21,398 nucleotides of DNA, taken from positions 1 to 21,398 of the forward strand of contig WGSL01000030.1 of NCBI GenBank assembly GCA_014871665.1. The letters run 5' to 3'. Positions 7,082 to 14,677 of the stretch are shown here, one piece after another; the first letter of the stretch is position 1, and each line of letters opens with the position of its first letter. Both the position numbers and the translations under genes were made by a program. The DNA comes from Collinsella sp. (GTDB taxonomy: Bacteria > Actinomycetota > Coriobacteriia > Coriobacteriales > Coriobacteriaceae). The notes beneath the pieces are model-generated. The model worked only from the letters and a program-made list of their open reading frames with translations, searched no databases and was not told the DNA's origin.

Positions 7082-7099
7082 TACCGAGTGGACTCGGTA
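7082..7099. promoter_or_regulatory. Perfect palindrome in the spoVS leader, possible operator or hairpin
   Basis: TACCGAGT and ACTCGGTA flank a 2-base centre in the 74-bp gap between the ATPase gene and spoVS. Reading leftwards it overlaps a weak promoter-like pair, TTTACC then TACAGT 17 bases on, each 4/6 to consensus. That places the palindrome in the position of an operator. As RNA it is a short hairpin without a T-tract, so a terminator is unlikely. Confidence 0.4.
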
Positions 7100-7105
7100 A
7101 AGGCA

Positions 7106-8191
7106 CTATTCCTCTTTGGCAAGATCGAAGGTCACGGTGATTCGATCACGCGAAACGCGAATCTTTGGGTCGCCGCAAAGGTTGAGATAGTACCGGGCGG
7201 CAAGGTCATTAAAGTCGCGCTCCACAGCACGCGAAAACTGTGCCATGTCATCCTTGGCAATACGTAGCCCGCGACGATCTTTCGCAAGATCGACAGGAGC
7301 CGGCGCATGCGAGGAAGAATCACGCTCGCGCAGCAGACGCGCGGTAACACCGCGAACGGGCTTAATCTGCCCTGCCAAAATGCGATGGGCCGTGCGCTCG
7401 GACATCTCAAGACCCAAACCCGAACAGATACGGATAAAGTCCTCGGCATCAGAGGCAAGGCCTAAACGATCGACAACCGGAAGCTCGCTCTCGTCATCAA
7501 TGAACAGGAGACGCGACGTATCGAGCCGACTTGACGCCTGCGCATGCAGCGTCGCGGCGATCTCGGACGGAGACCCCAGATAGACATCACAGGCGCGCAG
7601 CTCCTCGAGGGCAAACTCGCAGGCGGCGCGAATGATGTTGTGAGGGCCGCGGGCGCAGACATAGTGACCATCCTCGTCCTTCACGGCCTGAGGCCAGCTG
7701 GACTGATCGGCGCGCTCGCCAAGGCGGTCGGTAGCGACGCTCACCTTAAAGACCGAGCCAAGGTCAACATCCGACGCGACAACGCGTGCCTCGTCGGTGT
7801 TCTGCTTAATCGAGAACAATGCCATGCCTCGACCGTGAACGCCCCAACGATCCATCTTCATGCTCTCGAGCTTGGAGGTAACGCGGGCATCGAAGATGCG
7901 TTCTTGCATATCCTGCGGCACGCCCGAGCCATTATCCAGAAAGACGAGCGTACGGACGCCATCTTCCTTGGTCGTTGCGAGATAGACCTTGTCGGCGCCG
8001 GCATCGCGAGCGTTGCGCAGCATTTCGATGACAATATCCTCGACATGCTGAATGTCGTGCTTTGCCTGGCGCCGTTCGGCCTCCGAAACGCGGAGGCGGA
8101 CATACCCCTCGCCAAGGTTCTCCTCGACGCGAAGGTTGCCCTCCCCCGACATCGACGCGATAAATGAGATGAGCTCGTTCGCGTCGTTCAT
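7106..8191 (-). CDS. GHKL-type ATPase domain protein of unknown function
   Basis: A 361-residue soluble protein with a GHKL ATPase fold (the Gyrase/Hsp90/histidine kinase/MutL superfamily) in its first half. N box: EMLRNARDAGA (Glu56, Asn60, Asp63). G1: DNGSGVP (86-92). G2: GVHGRGMALFSIKQ (117-130). A later DLGSVFKV strand follows. No phosphoacceptor His domain, sensor domain or membrane helix is visible. The C-terminal 200 residues are unrecognised, apart from possible MSERTAHRILAGQIKPVRG helices. ATG 8191 lies one base after the rny stop; a GTG eight codons earlier (8215) is an alternative. Neither has a good ribosome site, so translation is probably coupled to rny. Position between rny and spoVS suggests a link to RNA decay or nucleoid/RNA-binding SpoVS, which is inference. 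Confidence 0.85.
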   Translation of the reverse strand: MNDANELISFIASMSGEGNLRVEENLGEGYVRLRVSEAERRQAKHDIQHVEDIVIEMLRNARDAGADKVYLATTKEDGVRTLVFLDNGSGVPQDMQERIFDARVTSKLESMKMDRWGVHGRGMALFSIKQNTDEARVVASDVDLGSVFKVSVATDRLGERADQSSWPQAVKDEDGHYVCARGPHNIIRAACEFALEELRACDVYLGSPSEIAATLHAQASSRLDTSRLLFIDDESELPVVDRLGLASDAEDFIRICSGLGLEMSERTAHRILAGQIKPVRGVTARLLRERDSSSHAPAPVDLAKDRRGLRIAKDDMAQFSRAVERDFNDLAARYYLNLCGDPKIRVSRDRITVTFDLAKEE

Positions 8192-8192
8192 G

Positions 8193-9743
8193 TTATTTAG
8201 CGATATCGACAGCACGGCTCTCGCGAATCACGACGACGCGCACCTGACCGGGATACTCCATCTCTTCCTCGATCTGATGGGCGATGTCATGAGCCAAAAC
8301 CGTGGACTGAGCATCGGAAATCTTGTCCGGCTGAACCATGACGTGGACCTCGCGACCAGCCTGCATGGCATAGGTACGCTCGACGCCGTCATGGGAGTTG
8401 GCAATCTCTTCGAGCTTCTCAAGGCGCTTGATGTAGTTCTCGGCCGATTCGCGACGAGCACCGGGGCGAGAGGCAGAAACGGCATCGGCAGCCTGGACCA
8501 GAACATCGAGCACCGTATTGGGGTCGACGTCGGCGTGGTGAGCCTCAATAGCGTGAACGATAACGGGCTTCTCGCCATAGCGACGGGCGAGCTCGGCGCC
8601 GATAACGGCATGCGGACCCTCGACGTCATGGTCGATAGCCTTGCCAAGATCGTGCAGCAGGCCGGCGCGCTTGGCGGTCACAACGTCCAGGCCAAGCTCG
8701 GAAGCCATCACGCCGCACAGGTCGGAAACCTCGAGGGAGTGCTGGAGCACGTTCTGACCAAACGAGGTGCGGTAGCGCAGAGCACCAAGGGTCTTAACGA
8801 TCTCGGGGTGCAGATCGTGGATACCGGTATCGAAGGCAGCCTGTTCGCCAGCCTCGCGCACGCGCTGTTGAACCAAGTCGGCGGCCTTGTGATACATCTC
8901 CTCGATACGGGCAGGATGAATGCGGCCGTCAGCAATAAGGTTCTCGAGGGCGACGCGGGCGGTCTCGCGACGGACCGGATCGAAGCTCGAAAGCACGACG
9001 GTCTCGGGCGTATCATCGATCACGAGGTTGACGCCGGAAACCTGCTCGAAGGTACGGATATTGCGACCCTCGCGGCCGATGATGCGACCCTTCAGGTCGT
9101 CAGACGGAATATGCACGGAGGTAACGGTGACCTCGGCGGTGTGATCGGCGGCACAGCGCTGAATCGCCAGGGACAAGATCTCCTGGGCGGTCTTGTGGCA
9201 CTCGGCGCGAACCTGCTGCTCGGACTCACGGATGATCGTAGCGGCCTCGTGGGTAACCTCGCCACGAACCTTGTCGAGGAGTTCCTTGTGAGCATCCTCG
9301 CGGGTCAGGTCGGCGATGCGCTCGAGCTCCGAGGTCTGCTTGGCGCAAAGCTCCTCAAGCTCACGGGAGCGCTTCTCGACCTGGCCAGCTTGGCTGGACA
9401 GCTGATGCTCACGCTTGTCGAGGGCATCGTTGCGGCGATCGAGAGACTCCTCGCGCTGCATCACGCGGTTCTCGAGCGTACGAATCTCGCTCTTACGCTG
9501 CTTGTCCTCGGCCTCGGCGGCCTGCTTGTTCTTGATAATCTCTTCCTTTGCCTCAAGCAGAGCCTCTTTTTTGAGGGTCTCGGCCTGACGCTTTGCATCA
9601 CCGATTAGGGACTCAGCCTGTGCGTGAGCCGACTGGATCTTTTCGTCGGCCTCGTGAAGACTACCCTGCTTGGCGGTGCGCATGTAGGCAATGGCGGCGA
9701 TGGCACCCAAAACGATGCCAACGAGCGCTGCGATAATAGGCAT
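8193..9743 (-). CDS. rny: Ribonuclease Y
   Basis: A membrane-anchored endoribonuclease that starts mRNA decay and matures some transcripts. The 516-residue protein has an N-terminal membrane helix (2-22, IIAALVGIVLGAIAAIAY), a long charged coiled coil (about 30-190), a KH domain with GREGRNIR (223-230), and an HD phosphohydrolase domain with GLLHDLGKAIDHD (His364, Asp365) and HAIEAHH further on. Length is standard. The ATG at 9743 is preferred over the GTG at 9749 because AAGGAG then lies 5 bases upstream. It is transcribed from a good promoter at 9910-9938 with a leader of about 160 bases, and is followed by the ATPase gene after one base. Confidence 0.98.
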   Translation of the reverse strand: MPIIAALVGIVLGAIAAIAYMRTAKQGSLHEADEKIQSAHAQAESLIGDAKRQAETLKKEALLEAKEEIIKNKQAAEAEDKQRKSEIRTLENRVMQREESLDRRNDALDKREHQLSSQAGQVEKRSRELEELCAKQTSELERIADLTREDAHKELLDKVRGEVTHEAATIIRESEQQVRAECHKTAQEILSLAIQRCAADHTAEVTVTSVHIPSDDLKGRIIGREGRNIRTFEQVSGVNLVIDDTPETVVLSSFDPVRRETARVALENLIADGRIHPARIEEMYHKAADLVQQRVREAGEQAAFDTGIHDLHPEIVKTLGALRYRTSFGQNVLQHSLEVSDLCGVMASELGLDVVTAKRAGLLHDLGKAIDHDVEGPHAVIGAELARRYGEKPVIVHAIEAHHADVDPNTVLDVLVQAADAVSASRPGARRESAENYIKRLEKLEEIANSHDGVERTYAMQAGREVHVMVQPDKISDAQSTVLAHDIAHQIEEEMEYPGQVRVVVIRESRAVDIAK

Positions 9744-9778
9744 GCTCACTCCTTTTTATGGATTCGTTACACAACAAA

Positions 9779-9804
9779 GCGAACCGTCCTTGCGAACGGC
9801 TCGC
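9779..9804 (-). terminator. Terminator-like hairpin in the rny leader (proximal)
   Basis: Reading leftwards, GCGAGCCGT and ACGGTTCGC form a 9-bp stem with one G-U pair and an 8-base loop, then TTTGTTGTGT. It ends 35 bases before the rny start codon and lies after the candidate rny promoter. It may therefore attenuate rny rather than simply end recX transcripts. Confidence 0.5.
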
Positions 9805-9865
9805 GACATTTGAGTAATATGGGCGCAGCTTATGCGGGTCGGATACAGATAAACATATAAACAAA

Positions 9866-9880
9866 CTCATCAAAGATGAG
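9866..9880 (-). terminator. Terminator-like hairpin in the rny leader (distal)
   Basis: Reading leftwards, CTCATC-TTT-GATGAG makes a perfect 6-bp stem with a 3-base loop, followed by the T-rich run TTTGTTTATATGTTT. It begins about 20 bases after the predicted rny transcription start. The stem is short, so termination would be weak or conditional. Confidence 0.45.
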
Positions 9881-9909
9881 CACATATCACAAAGCAAATG
9901 ACAGTGTTT

Positions 9910-9938
9910 ATCGTACGTTGAACCGTAACAACTGTCAA
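9910..9938 (-). promoter_or_regulatory. Candidate rny promoter
   Basis: Reading leftwards, a perfect -35 TTGACA (9933-9938) is followed after exactly 17 bases by TACGAT (9910-9915), 4/6 to -10. Transcription would start near 9903, giving a leader of about 160 bases before rny. The 257-bp gap between recX and rny holds this promoter and two hairpins and no gene; no clear recX terminator was found before the promoter. Confidence 0.7.
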
Positions 9939-10000
9939 ATAAATGGACCCGGTACGGCGACTAAAACGCGGTGAACGGCGGGTACGCAAACCACATGTGT

Positions 10001-10693
10001 CTAAACTGCACATTCCTCATGTTCGGCATCGAGACGCGCCTTAACGGCATCGGCGGCGATGTGATACGAGAAGCCTTTGCCCATCAAAAACCGAACCAGT
10101 TTTTCGAATCCGCGCGTCTCTGGAACACGCCGCTTGGCGAGCAGGGCTGACGCACGCGCCAAATCGTCTTCGACGGCAAAATAATCCTCGGGATAACCGG
10201 GAATGTCATCGAGCACAACATGACGTCGCTTGAGCTCGGTCTCGATTTTGCGCTGTCCCCAACCGCGCCGCTTGCGTTCCTCGATAAAGTACGAGCAAAA
10301 GCGGTTCTCGTCTAAAAAGCGATACTCGGTGGCGCGCTCGACGGCGAAATCAATCGCGGGCTGGCGAAAGCCGTAGCGAGCCAACTTGTCACGGACCTCA
10401 CCCGTCGCATGGTCGCGGCGCGATAACATCTCGGTCACCATGGTAAGTGCACATTTACGCTCGATGAGCTGCACCGCCTCACGAAAGTTGTCCCAATCAC
10501 AGGGAAGATCGGGGCGGTTTTTGACATACAGCCGCGCGACCCGCACGGGAATCCAAATGGACCGCTCAAAACCGCCCTCAAGCTCACAATCGATATGTGC
10601 GCAAGGCTTTTTGGACGCATACCCGCTCGAGAACGAGGAGGCCGCCTTCTTATCGGGAAAGACGACCGTGGCCTCGGTCACCGTATACGACAT
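10001..10693 (-). CDS. recX: Regulatory protein RecX
   Basis: Modulates RecA by binding in the groove of the RecA-DNA filament and limiting its activity. The 230-residue protein has RecX-type triple-helix repeats across about 75-225: ALTMVTEMLSRRDHATGEVRDKL, then FLDENRFCSYFIEERKRRGWGQRKIETELKRR, then FEKLVRFLMGKGFSYHIAADAVKARL. A 70-residue N-terminal extension precedes them, longer than the E. coli protein but within the range seen in Gram-positives. It starts 11 bases after the recA stop with no clear ribosome site, so it depends on translation of recA. recA-recX adjacency is the classic arrangement and supports SOS induction of both. Confidence 0.95.
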   Translation of the reverse strand: MSYTVTEATVVFPDKKAASSFSSGYASKKPCAHIDCELEGGFERSIWIPVRVARLYVKNRPDLPCDWDNFREAVQLIERKCALTMVTEMLSRRDHATGEVRDKLARYGFRQPAIDFAVERATEYRFLDENRFCSYFIEERKRRGWGQRKIETELKRRHVVLDDIPGYPEDYFAVEDDLARASALLAKRRVPETRGFEKLVRFLMGKGFSYHIAADAVKARLDAEHEECAV

Positions 10694-10704
10694 GAGCGTA
10701 ACCG

Positions 10705-11853
10705 CTACTCGTCGTCATCATCGAGCATGGCGGAACCATCGATGGCGTAAAGCTCGTCAAACTCCTCAGGCGCAGGCTGATCGGTCAGCTCGACCTCGGA
10801 CGGAGCATCGTCATCAAACTCAAGCCCGCAGGCAAGGCGGACCTTATGCTCAATCTCGTCGGCGCAATCGGGGTGTTCGCGCAGGAAAGCCTTGGCGGCC
10901 TCGCGACCGTTGCCGAGCTTGTCCTCGCCATAGGCAAACCAGGAGCCCATCTTCTTGCAGATGCCGCACTCGACAGCCATGTCCAGAATCGAGCCTTCCT
11001 TAGAGATGCCCGTACCGTACATGATGTCGAACTCAGCAGAACGGAACGGAGCTGCCACCTTGTTCTTAACGACCTTGGCTCGCACGCGGTTACCGATAAC
11101 CTCGTCCTTAAGCTTAATGCTGTCGATACGGCGAATGTCGATACGCACCGAAGAGAAGAACTTAAGGGCGCGGCCGCCCGTCGTAGTCTCGGGGTTGCCG
11201 AACATGACGCCAATCTTCTCACGCAGTTGGTTAATGAAGATGCACGTCGTGTTGGACTTGGACAGCGAGCCGGCGAGCTTGCGGAGCGCCTGGCTCATCA
11301 GGCGAGCCTGAAGACCGACCGTAGTGTCGCCGATCTCTCCCTCGATCTCGGCACGCGGGGTCAGCGCGGCGACGGAGTCGACGACGATGGCATCGATGGC
11401 GCCGGAGCGCACGAGCATGTCAACAATCTCGAGCGCCTGCTCGCCCGTATCGGGCTGGGAAATGAGCACCTCGTCGATATCCACGCCGATGCGCGCGGCA
11501 TACGTGGGATCGAGCGCGTGCTCGGCATCGATAAATGCAACAACGCCACCCATTGCCTGGGCCTCGGCCAAGATCTCGAGCGAAAGCGTCGTCTTACCGG
11601 AGGACTCGGGACCGTAGATCTCGACGATTCGGCCGCGCGGCACACCGCCGATACCCAGAGCGGCATCGAGTGCCAGAGCGCCCGTAGGGATGGCCTCGAC
11701 CTCGAGCTCGGGGCCACCGTCGCCGTACCTCATGATGGAACCCTGGCCGAATTTCTTCTCGATCTCGGCCTTGGTGGTGGCGATCATCTCATCGCGCTCT
11801 TTACCCGTCGTGCGAGCATGAACGGTACGTACGGGACCTGAATTCTTGGCCAT
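10705..11853 (-). CDS. recA: Recombinase RecA
   Basis: The ATP-dependent strand-exchange protein that forms filaments on single-stranded DNA and triggers LexA self-cleavage. The 382-residue protein has Walker A GPESSGKTT (81-89), Walker B-type AIVVDS (155-160), the L2 region INQLREKIGVMFGNPETTTGG (from 207) and the following ALKFFSSVRIDIRR, and an acidic C-terminal tail (ending MLDDDDE) typical of RecA autoregulation. The ATG at 11853 is set by AGAGGAGG 7 bases upstream; an in-frame TTG further up is not needed. The promoter contains an SOS box, so it is LexA-controlled. recX follows directly. Confidence 0.99.
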   Translation of the reverse strand: MAKNSGPVRTVHARTTGKERDEMIATTKAEIEKKFGQGSIMRYGDGGPELEVEAIPTGALALDAALGIGGVPRGRIVEIYGPESSGKTTLSLEILAEAQAMGGVVAFIDAEHALDPTYAARIGVDIDEVLISQPDTGEQALEIVDMLVRSGAIDAIVVDSVAALTPRAEIEGEIGDTTVGLQARLMSQALRKLAGSLSKSNTTCIFINQLREKIGVMFGNPETTTGGRALKFFSSVRIDIRRIDSIKLKDEVIGNRVRAKVVKNKVAAPFRSAEFDIMYGTGISKEGSILDMAVECGICKKMGSWFAYGEDKLGNGREAAKAFLREHPDCADEIEHKVRLACGLEFDDDAPSEVELTDQPAPEEFDELYAIDGSAMLDDDDE

Positions 11854-11883
11854 GAATAGCCCTCCTCTTAACAACCTGCATCG

Positions 11884-11912
11884 ATAATAAACGAACGGCT
11901 GTTCGTGGTCAA
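11884..11912 (-). promoter_or_regulatory. recA promoter
   Basis: Reading leftwards, TTGACC (11907-11912; 5/6) and TATTAT (11884-11889; 5/6) are 17 bases apart. The SOS box lies wholly inside the spacer, the standard layout for LexA repression. Transcription should start near 11877, about 25 bases before the recA ATG. Confidence 0.85.
11892..11905. promoter_or_regulatory. SOS box of recA (LexA operator)
   Basis: CGAACGGCTGTTCG is a perfect CGAAC-N4-GTTCG palindrome placed between the -35 and -10 elements of recA. It is the best match to the consensus in the window. Confidence 0.93.
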
Positions 11913-11943
11913 CCGTTCAGATAAATCATATGCAGCCGACCTT

Positions 11944-12006
11944 TCCAAAACCCAACCAAACGCCGACCAAACACTGACCAAATGCTTGACCACAAAGGAC
12001 CAAAAA
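11944..12006. repeat. Phased A-tract / ACCAAA repeats upstream of recA
   Basis: ACCAAA-like units begin at 11944 (TCCAAAA), 11955, 11966, 11977, 11989 (ACCACAAA) and 11999 (ACCAAAAA), i.e. at steps of 11, 11, 11, 12 and 10 bases. Three to five A residues thus recur once per helical turn across about 60 bp, located roughly 65-130 bases upstream of the recA start point. Such phasing is known to curve DNA and can act like an upstream promoter element; binding sites for an unknown regulator are an alternative. No gene is visible in the 257-bp gap between recA and cinA. Confidence 0.55.
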
Positions 12007-12079
12007 TGAACAAGGCAGGCAAAAATACACCCATGAACAGCACAAACGCTAAATTCTTCTGAGGTCCCTATCTCCACAA

Positions 12080-12103
12080 TTAAGGGGCCCGGAGGCCCCT
12101 TAA
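12080..12103 (-). terminator. Strong hairpin after cinA
   Basis: TTAAGGGGCC and GGCCCCTTAA form a perfect 10-bp stem with a 4-base loop, starting 7 bases after the cinA stop. The T-run after it is poor (TTGTGG on the leftward strand), although the stem base itself is A/T. It separates the pgsA-cinA end of the operon from recA. Confidence 0.75.
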
Positions 12104-12110
12104 AACACGT

Positions 12111-12641
12111 CTATTCCATAGAGTTGAGCACAAGGGCAATGCGTCCCAATGCCTCCGCGACCGCATGGGCACGAACACACGAACGGTCGCCCTCATAGTG
12201 GCAGCGCACAGAGTCCACGACCGGCACGCCCCCATCGGCGGAACGATGCGCCCAGCCAATATAGAAAGTGCCCGCCGGATCGTCCTCAGTGCCACCGCCG
12301 GGGCCGGCATAACCCGTTGCGCTCACTGCAATATCGCTCTGGTACAGCTCCAGCGAACCCACCGCCATCTCGCGCGCGGTCTGATGCGACACCGCGGTAT
12401 AGCGGTCGAGCGTCTCCTGCTCAACACCAAGAACACGATGCTTAATCTCATCGCAATAGGTCACCGCACCGCCACGCAGCACCGCCGAGGCGCCCGGGAT
12501 ATCGGCAATCGTCGAGGCGATCATACCCGCCGTCAGCGACTCAGCCGTCGAAACCGTCACGCCCCGAGCGCTCGCGCGCTCGACAATATCACGCGCCAGC
12601 TCCTCGTTATGTGCGGAAATCTGCTCAAAAGAGTCCGTCAT
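12111..12641 (-). CDS. cinA: CinA-family protein, C-terminal nicotinamide-nucleotide amidohydrolase domain
   Basis: A 176-residue protein that corresponds only to the CinA C-terminal (PncC) domain, which deamidates nicotinamide mononucleotide to recycle NAD by-products. It has VSTAESLTAGMIAS with the conserved Ser35, IPGASAVLRGGAVTY, and SATGYAGPGGGT (108-119). The N-terminal MoCF-like domain of full-length CinA is absent, as in many stand-alone PncC proteins, so the name cinA reflects family and position between pgsA and recA, as in Bacillus and Streptococcus. The ATG at 12641 was chosen; a GTG two codons earlier is possible. No strong ribosome site is present and only 12 bases separate it from pgsA. 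The pgsA stop lies in a CTAGGACCTAG palindrome. Confidence 0.92.
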   Translation of the reverse strand: MTDSFEQISAHNEELARDIVERASARGVTVSTAESLTAGMIASTIADIPGASAVLRGGAVTYCDEIKHRVLGVEQETLDRYTAVSHQTAREMAVGSLELYQSDIAVSATGYAGPGGGTEDDPAGTFYIGWAHRSADGGVPVVDSVRCHYEGDRSCVRAHAVAEALGRIALVLNSME

Positions 12642-12653
12642 ACCCACTAGGAC

Positions 12654-13292
12654 CTAGACCGAAAAGACGATCTTGCGGCAGTTCCAGAAGTACTGGGCGC
12701 CCGAGATAACGGTCAGGACAACGGCAACGGCGTACAGGAAGCGCGACACCGAGTAGATGCCGAGCGTCAGCGCCACCGGGCCAAGGTGCAAGCCGGCCAT
12801 AGCAAAAACGCACAGGTAACCGCAAATGGAGACCATCGTGGTTGCCGTCTTGTACTTGCCGAGCTTATCGGCCGCAACGACCACACCGGCCGCACTCGCG
12901 ACCATGCGAAGGGCGCTCACCAGCAGCTCACGGAACAGGATAATGAACACGGACCACACGGTCACCATACCAAAATCCAAGAACAGCAGCAGGGCCGAGA
13001 ACACGAGCAGCTTATCGGCGATGGGGTCCAAGAATTTACCGAAGTCGGTGATCTCGTTGCGCGAACGCGCCAGATAACCGTCGACCTTATCGGTGCACGA
13101 CAGGATCACATACAGAATGAAGGCAGCGGCGGCGAGCGGGCCGTCGAAGGTGCTCCAATCCGTACCGGCAACACTCGTGTGAGAAAGCGCCGACACGATC
13201 ATGAACACCGGGATAAAGACGATGCGAACGCACGTCACGATGTTGGCGGGCGTCCAAACGCTCGTCAGTTCCTTATTGCTCTCGTTAGCCAC
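12654..13292 (-). CDS. pgsA: CDP-diacylglycerol-glycerol-3-phosphate 3-phosphatidyltransferase (PgsA-type)
   Basis: An integral membrane enzyme that makes phosphatidylglycerophosphate, the first step toward phosphatidylglycerol and cardiolipin. The 212-residue protein carries the complete CDP-alcohol phosphotransferase motif in DKVDGYLAR and DFGKFLDPIAD (Asp68, Asp71-Gly72, Ala75-Arg76, Gly85, Asp89, Asp93) and several hydrophobic segments (about 18-38, 53-66, 95-125, 152-200). The start is GTG, supported by AGGAG six bases upstream that overlaps the rimO stop (TAGGAG). The CDP-alcohol family includes other head-group specificities; position next to cinA-recA favours PgsA. Confidence 0.95.
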   Translation of the reverse strand: MANESNKELTSVWTPANIVTCVRIVFIPVFMIVSALSHTSVAGTDWSTFDGPLAAAAFILYVILSCTDKVDGYLARSRNEITDFGKFLDPIADKLLVFSALLLFLDFGMVTVWSVFIILFRELLVSALRMVASAAGVVVAADKLGKYKTATTMVSICGYLCVFAMAGLHLGPVALTLGIYSVSRFLYAVAVVLTVISGAQYFWNCRKIVFSV

Positions 13293-13301
13293 GACGCTCT
13301 C

Positions 13302-14651
13302 CTACTCCACAACATGACCGATAAGCTCGTAGCAGAAGCTATCGGTAAACTCGACCGTCAGAATATCGCCCACAGATGCCTCGCTGGCATCCAGATGCAC
13401 CGCGCCATCGGAATCGGGCGCCTGGAACCAGGCATGTCCGATGAGCTCGGCACCGTCTTCGGTCTCCTCGATACCGTCGACGATCACCTGGGCGCGTTCG
13501 CCCACATGTGCGGCAGTTGCAGCAAAACCGAGCGACTCGGCCAGGTCCATGGCCTCCTGGGCGCGCTCGAGCTTAACCTCTTCGTCAACCTGACCTTCCA
13601 TCTTGGCGGCCAGGCTGCCCTCCTCCTGCGAGTAGGCAAAGACGCTCGTGTAGTCAAAGCCGACGGTGTCCATAAAGTCAATGAGATCGCGGAACTCGTC
13701 GTCGGTCTCGGTCGGGAACCCTACCATGGCCGTGGAGCGGATCACGATACCGGGGATGCGCTCGCGCAGGTCGCGGAACAGGTCCTCGAGCTCCTGGCGC
13801 GAACCGGAGCGGCGCATGGCCTTGAGGATGCGCGCGTCGCAGTGCTGCACGGGGATATCGATATAGGGCAGCACCTCGGGCGTATCGCGAACGGTTTCGA
13901 TAAGCTCGTCGGTCATGCCCTCGGGCTGCAGGTAGAGTACGCGGACCCACACGTTATGAGGACGCACCGCCTCAGCAACGGCCTGCAACAGCTGCGCCAG
14001 ATTGCGCGGCGAGCCCTCGGCGAGGTCCTCGTTGGCAAAGTCGGTACCCCAGATGCCCGTGTCCTGACCGATCAAAACGATCTCGCGCACGCCACCGGCG
14101 ACCAGGTCGCGCACCTCGGAGATAATGGTCTCGGCATTGCGCGAGTGATAACGACCGCGGATATACGGGATCATGCAGAAGCTACAGAAGCGGTTGCAGC
14201 CATCGGAGATCTTGACGTAGGCGACAGCGCCCTCGACGGTGCGCTTGACCTGCGGAATATAGGCGGCAATCTCGCGCTCAACACCCAGCACGTCATCGAT
14301 GACCGCCACGATGCCGTCTTCCTCGTCGGCCTTCACAAAGGCCGCGACCTCGGGCAGCTCGTCGGGCAGGTCATCGCCGTAGCGTGACGGCACGCAGCCG
14401 CACATGACGATCGGGCAGGAACGAACGCCGTCCTGCACCTCGTTGGCAAGCTCGAGCGTGGTCTCGATGCTCTCGGACGTTGCAGAGGCAAGGAACGAGC
14501 ACGTATTGACGATGGCGATATCGGCATCCTGTGGATCGAATGCCTCCTCGTAGCCTGCGGCGGACAGCAGCGAACGCATACGGTCGGTATCGACCTCGTT
14601 CTTGGCGCACCCGAGGGTGATATAGAGTACGGAGCCCAACGGAGTATCCAT
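13302..14651 (-). CDS. rimO: Ribosomal protein S12 methylthiotransferase RimO
   Basis: A radical-SAM methylthiotransferase that modifies an Asp of ribosomal protein S12. The 449-residue protein has the N-terminal UPF0004 domain with ITLGCAKNEVD (C15), VNTCSF (C51) and MCGCVPSR (C86), the radical-SAM motif DGCNRFCSFCMIPYIRGR (C152, C156, C159), and a C-terminal TRAM domain (about 385-449). RimO rather than MiaB is indicated by LGCAKNEVD and by IRGRYHSR after the cluster motif. Both MiaB and RimO are in this window and are related paralogues. AAAGGA lies 12 bases before the ATG, a rather long spacing. Confidence 0.96.
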   Translation of the reverse strand: MDTPLGSVLYITLGCAKNEVDTDRMRSLLSAAGYEEAFDPQDADIAIVNTCSFLASATSESIETTLELANEVQDGVRSCPIVMCGCVPSRYGDDLPDELPEVAAFVKADEEDGIVAVIDDVLGVEREIAAYIPQVKRTVEGAVAYVKISDGCNRFCSFCMIPYIRGRYHSRNAETIISEVRDLVAGGVREIVLIGQDTGIWGTDFANEDLAEGSPRNLAQLLQAVAEAVRPHNVWVRVLYLQPEGMTDELIETVRDTPEVLPYIDIPVQHCDARILKAMRRSGSRQELEDLFRDLRERIPGIVIRSTAMVGFPTETDDEFRDLIDFMDTVGFDYTSVFAYSQEEGSLAAKMEGQVDEEVKLERAQEAMDLAESLGFAATAAHVGERAQVIVDGIEETEDGAELIGHAWFQAPDSDGAVHLDASEASVGDILTVEFTDSFCYELIGHVVE

Positions 14652-14677
14652 GTTGGAGAGCGGTCCTTTCGAATGAA

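Noticed and set aside
8052..9608. 518-codon open frame on the plus strand opposite rny
   Set aside because: It is the antisense shadow of the RNase Y gene in GC-rich DNA with no recognisable domain; rny has full family motifs.
9939..10000. recX terminator before the rny promoter
   Set aside because: Only a 5-bp ACCCG/CGGGT pairing with a long loop and no T-tract could be found; an 8-bp CACATGTG palindrome is too short to call.
11868..12077. 69-codon frame upstream of recA as a small gene
   Set aside because: It covers the recA promoter, SOS box and A-tracts, has no ribosome site and resembles no known protein.
12647..12657. CTAGGACCTAG palindrome at the pgsA stop codon
   Set aside because: It is short, overlaps a stop codon and shows no link to a known operator or hairpin function.
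12786..14387. 533-codon open frame opposite pgsA and rimO
   Set aside because: It spans the antisense of two well-identified genes, is rich in His, Gly and Asp as expected for such shadows, and has no motif.
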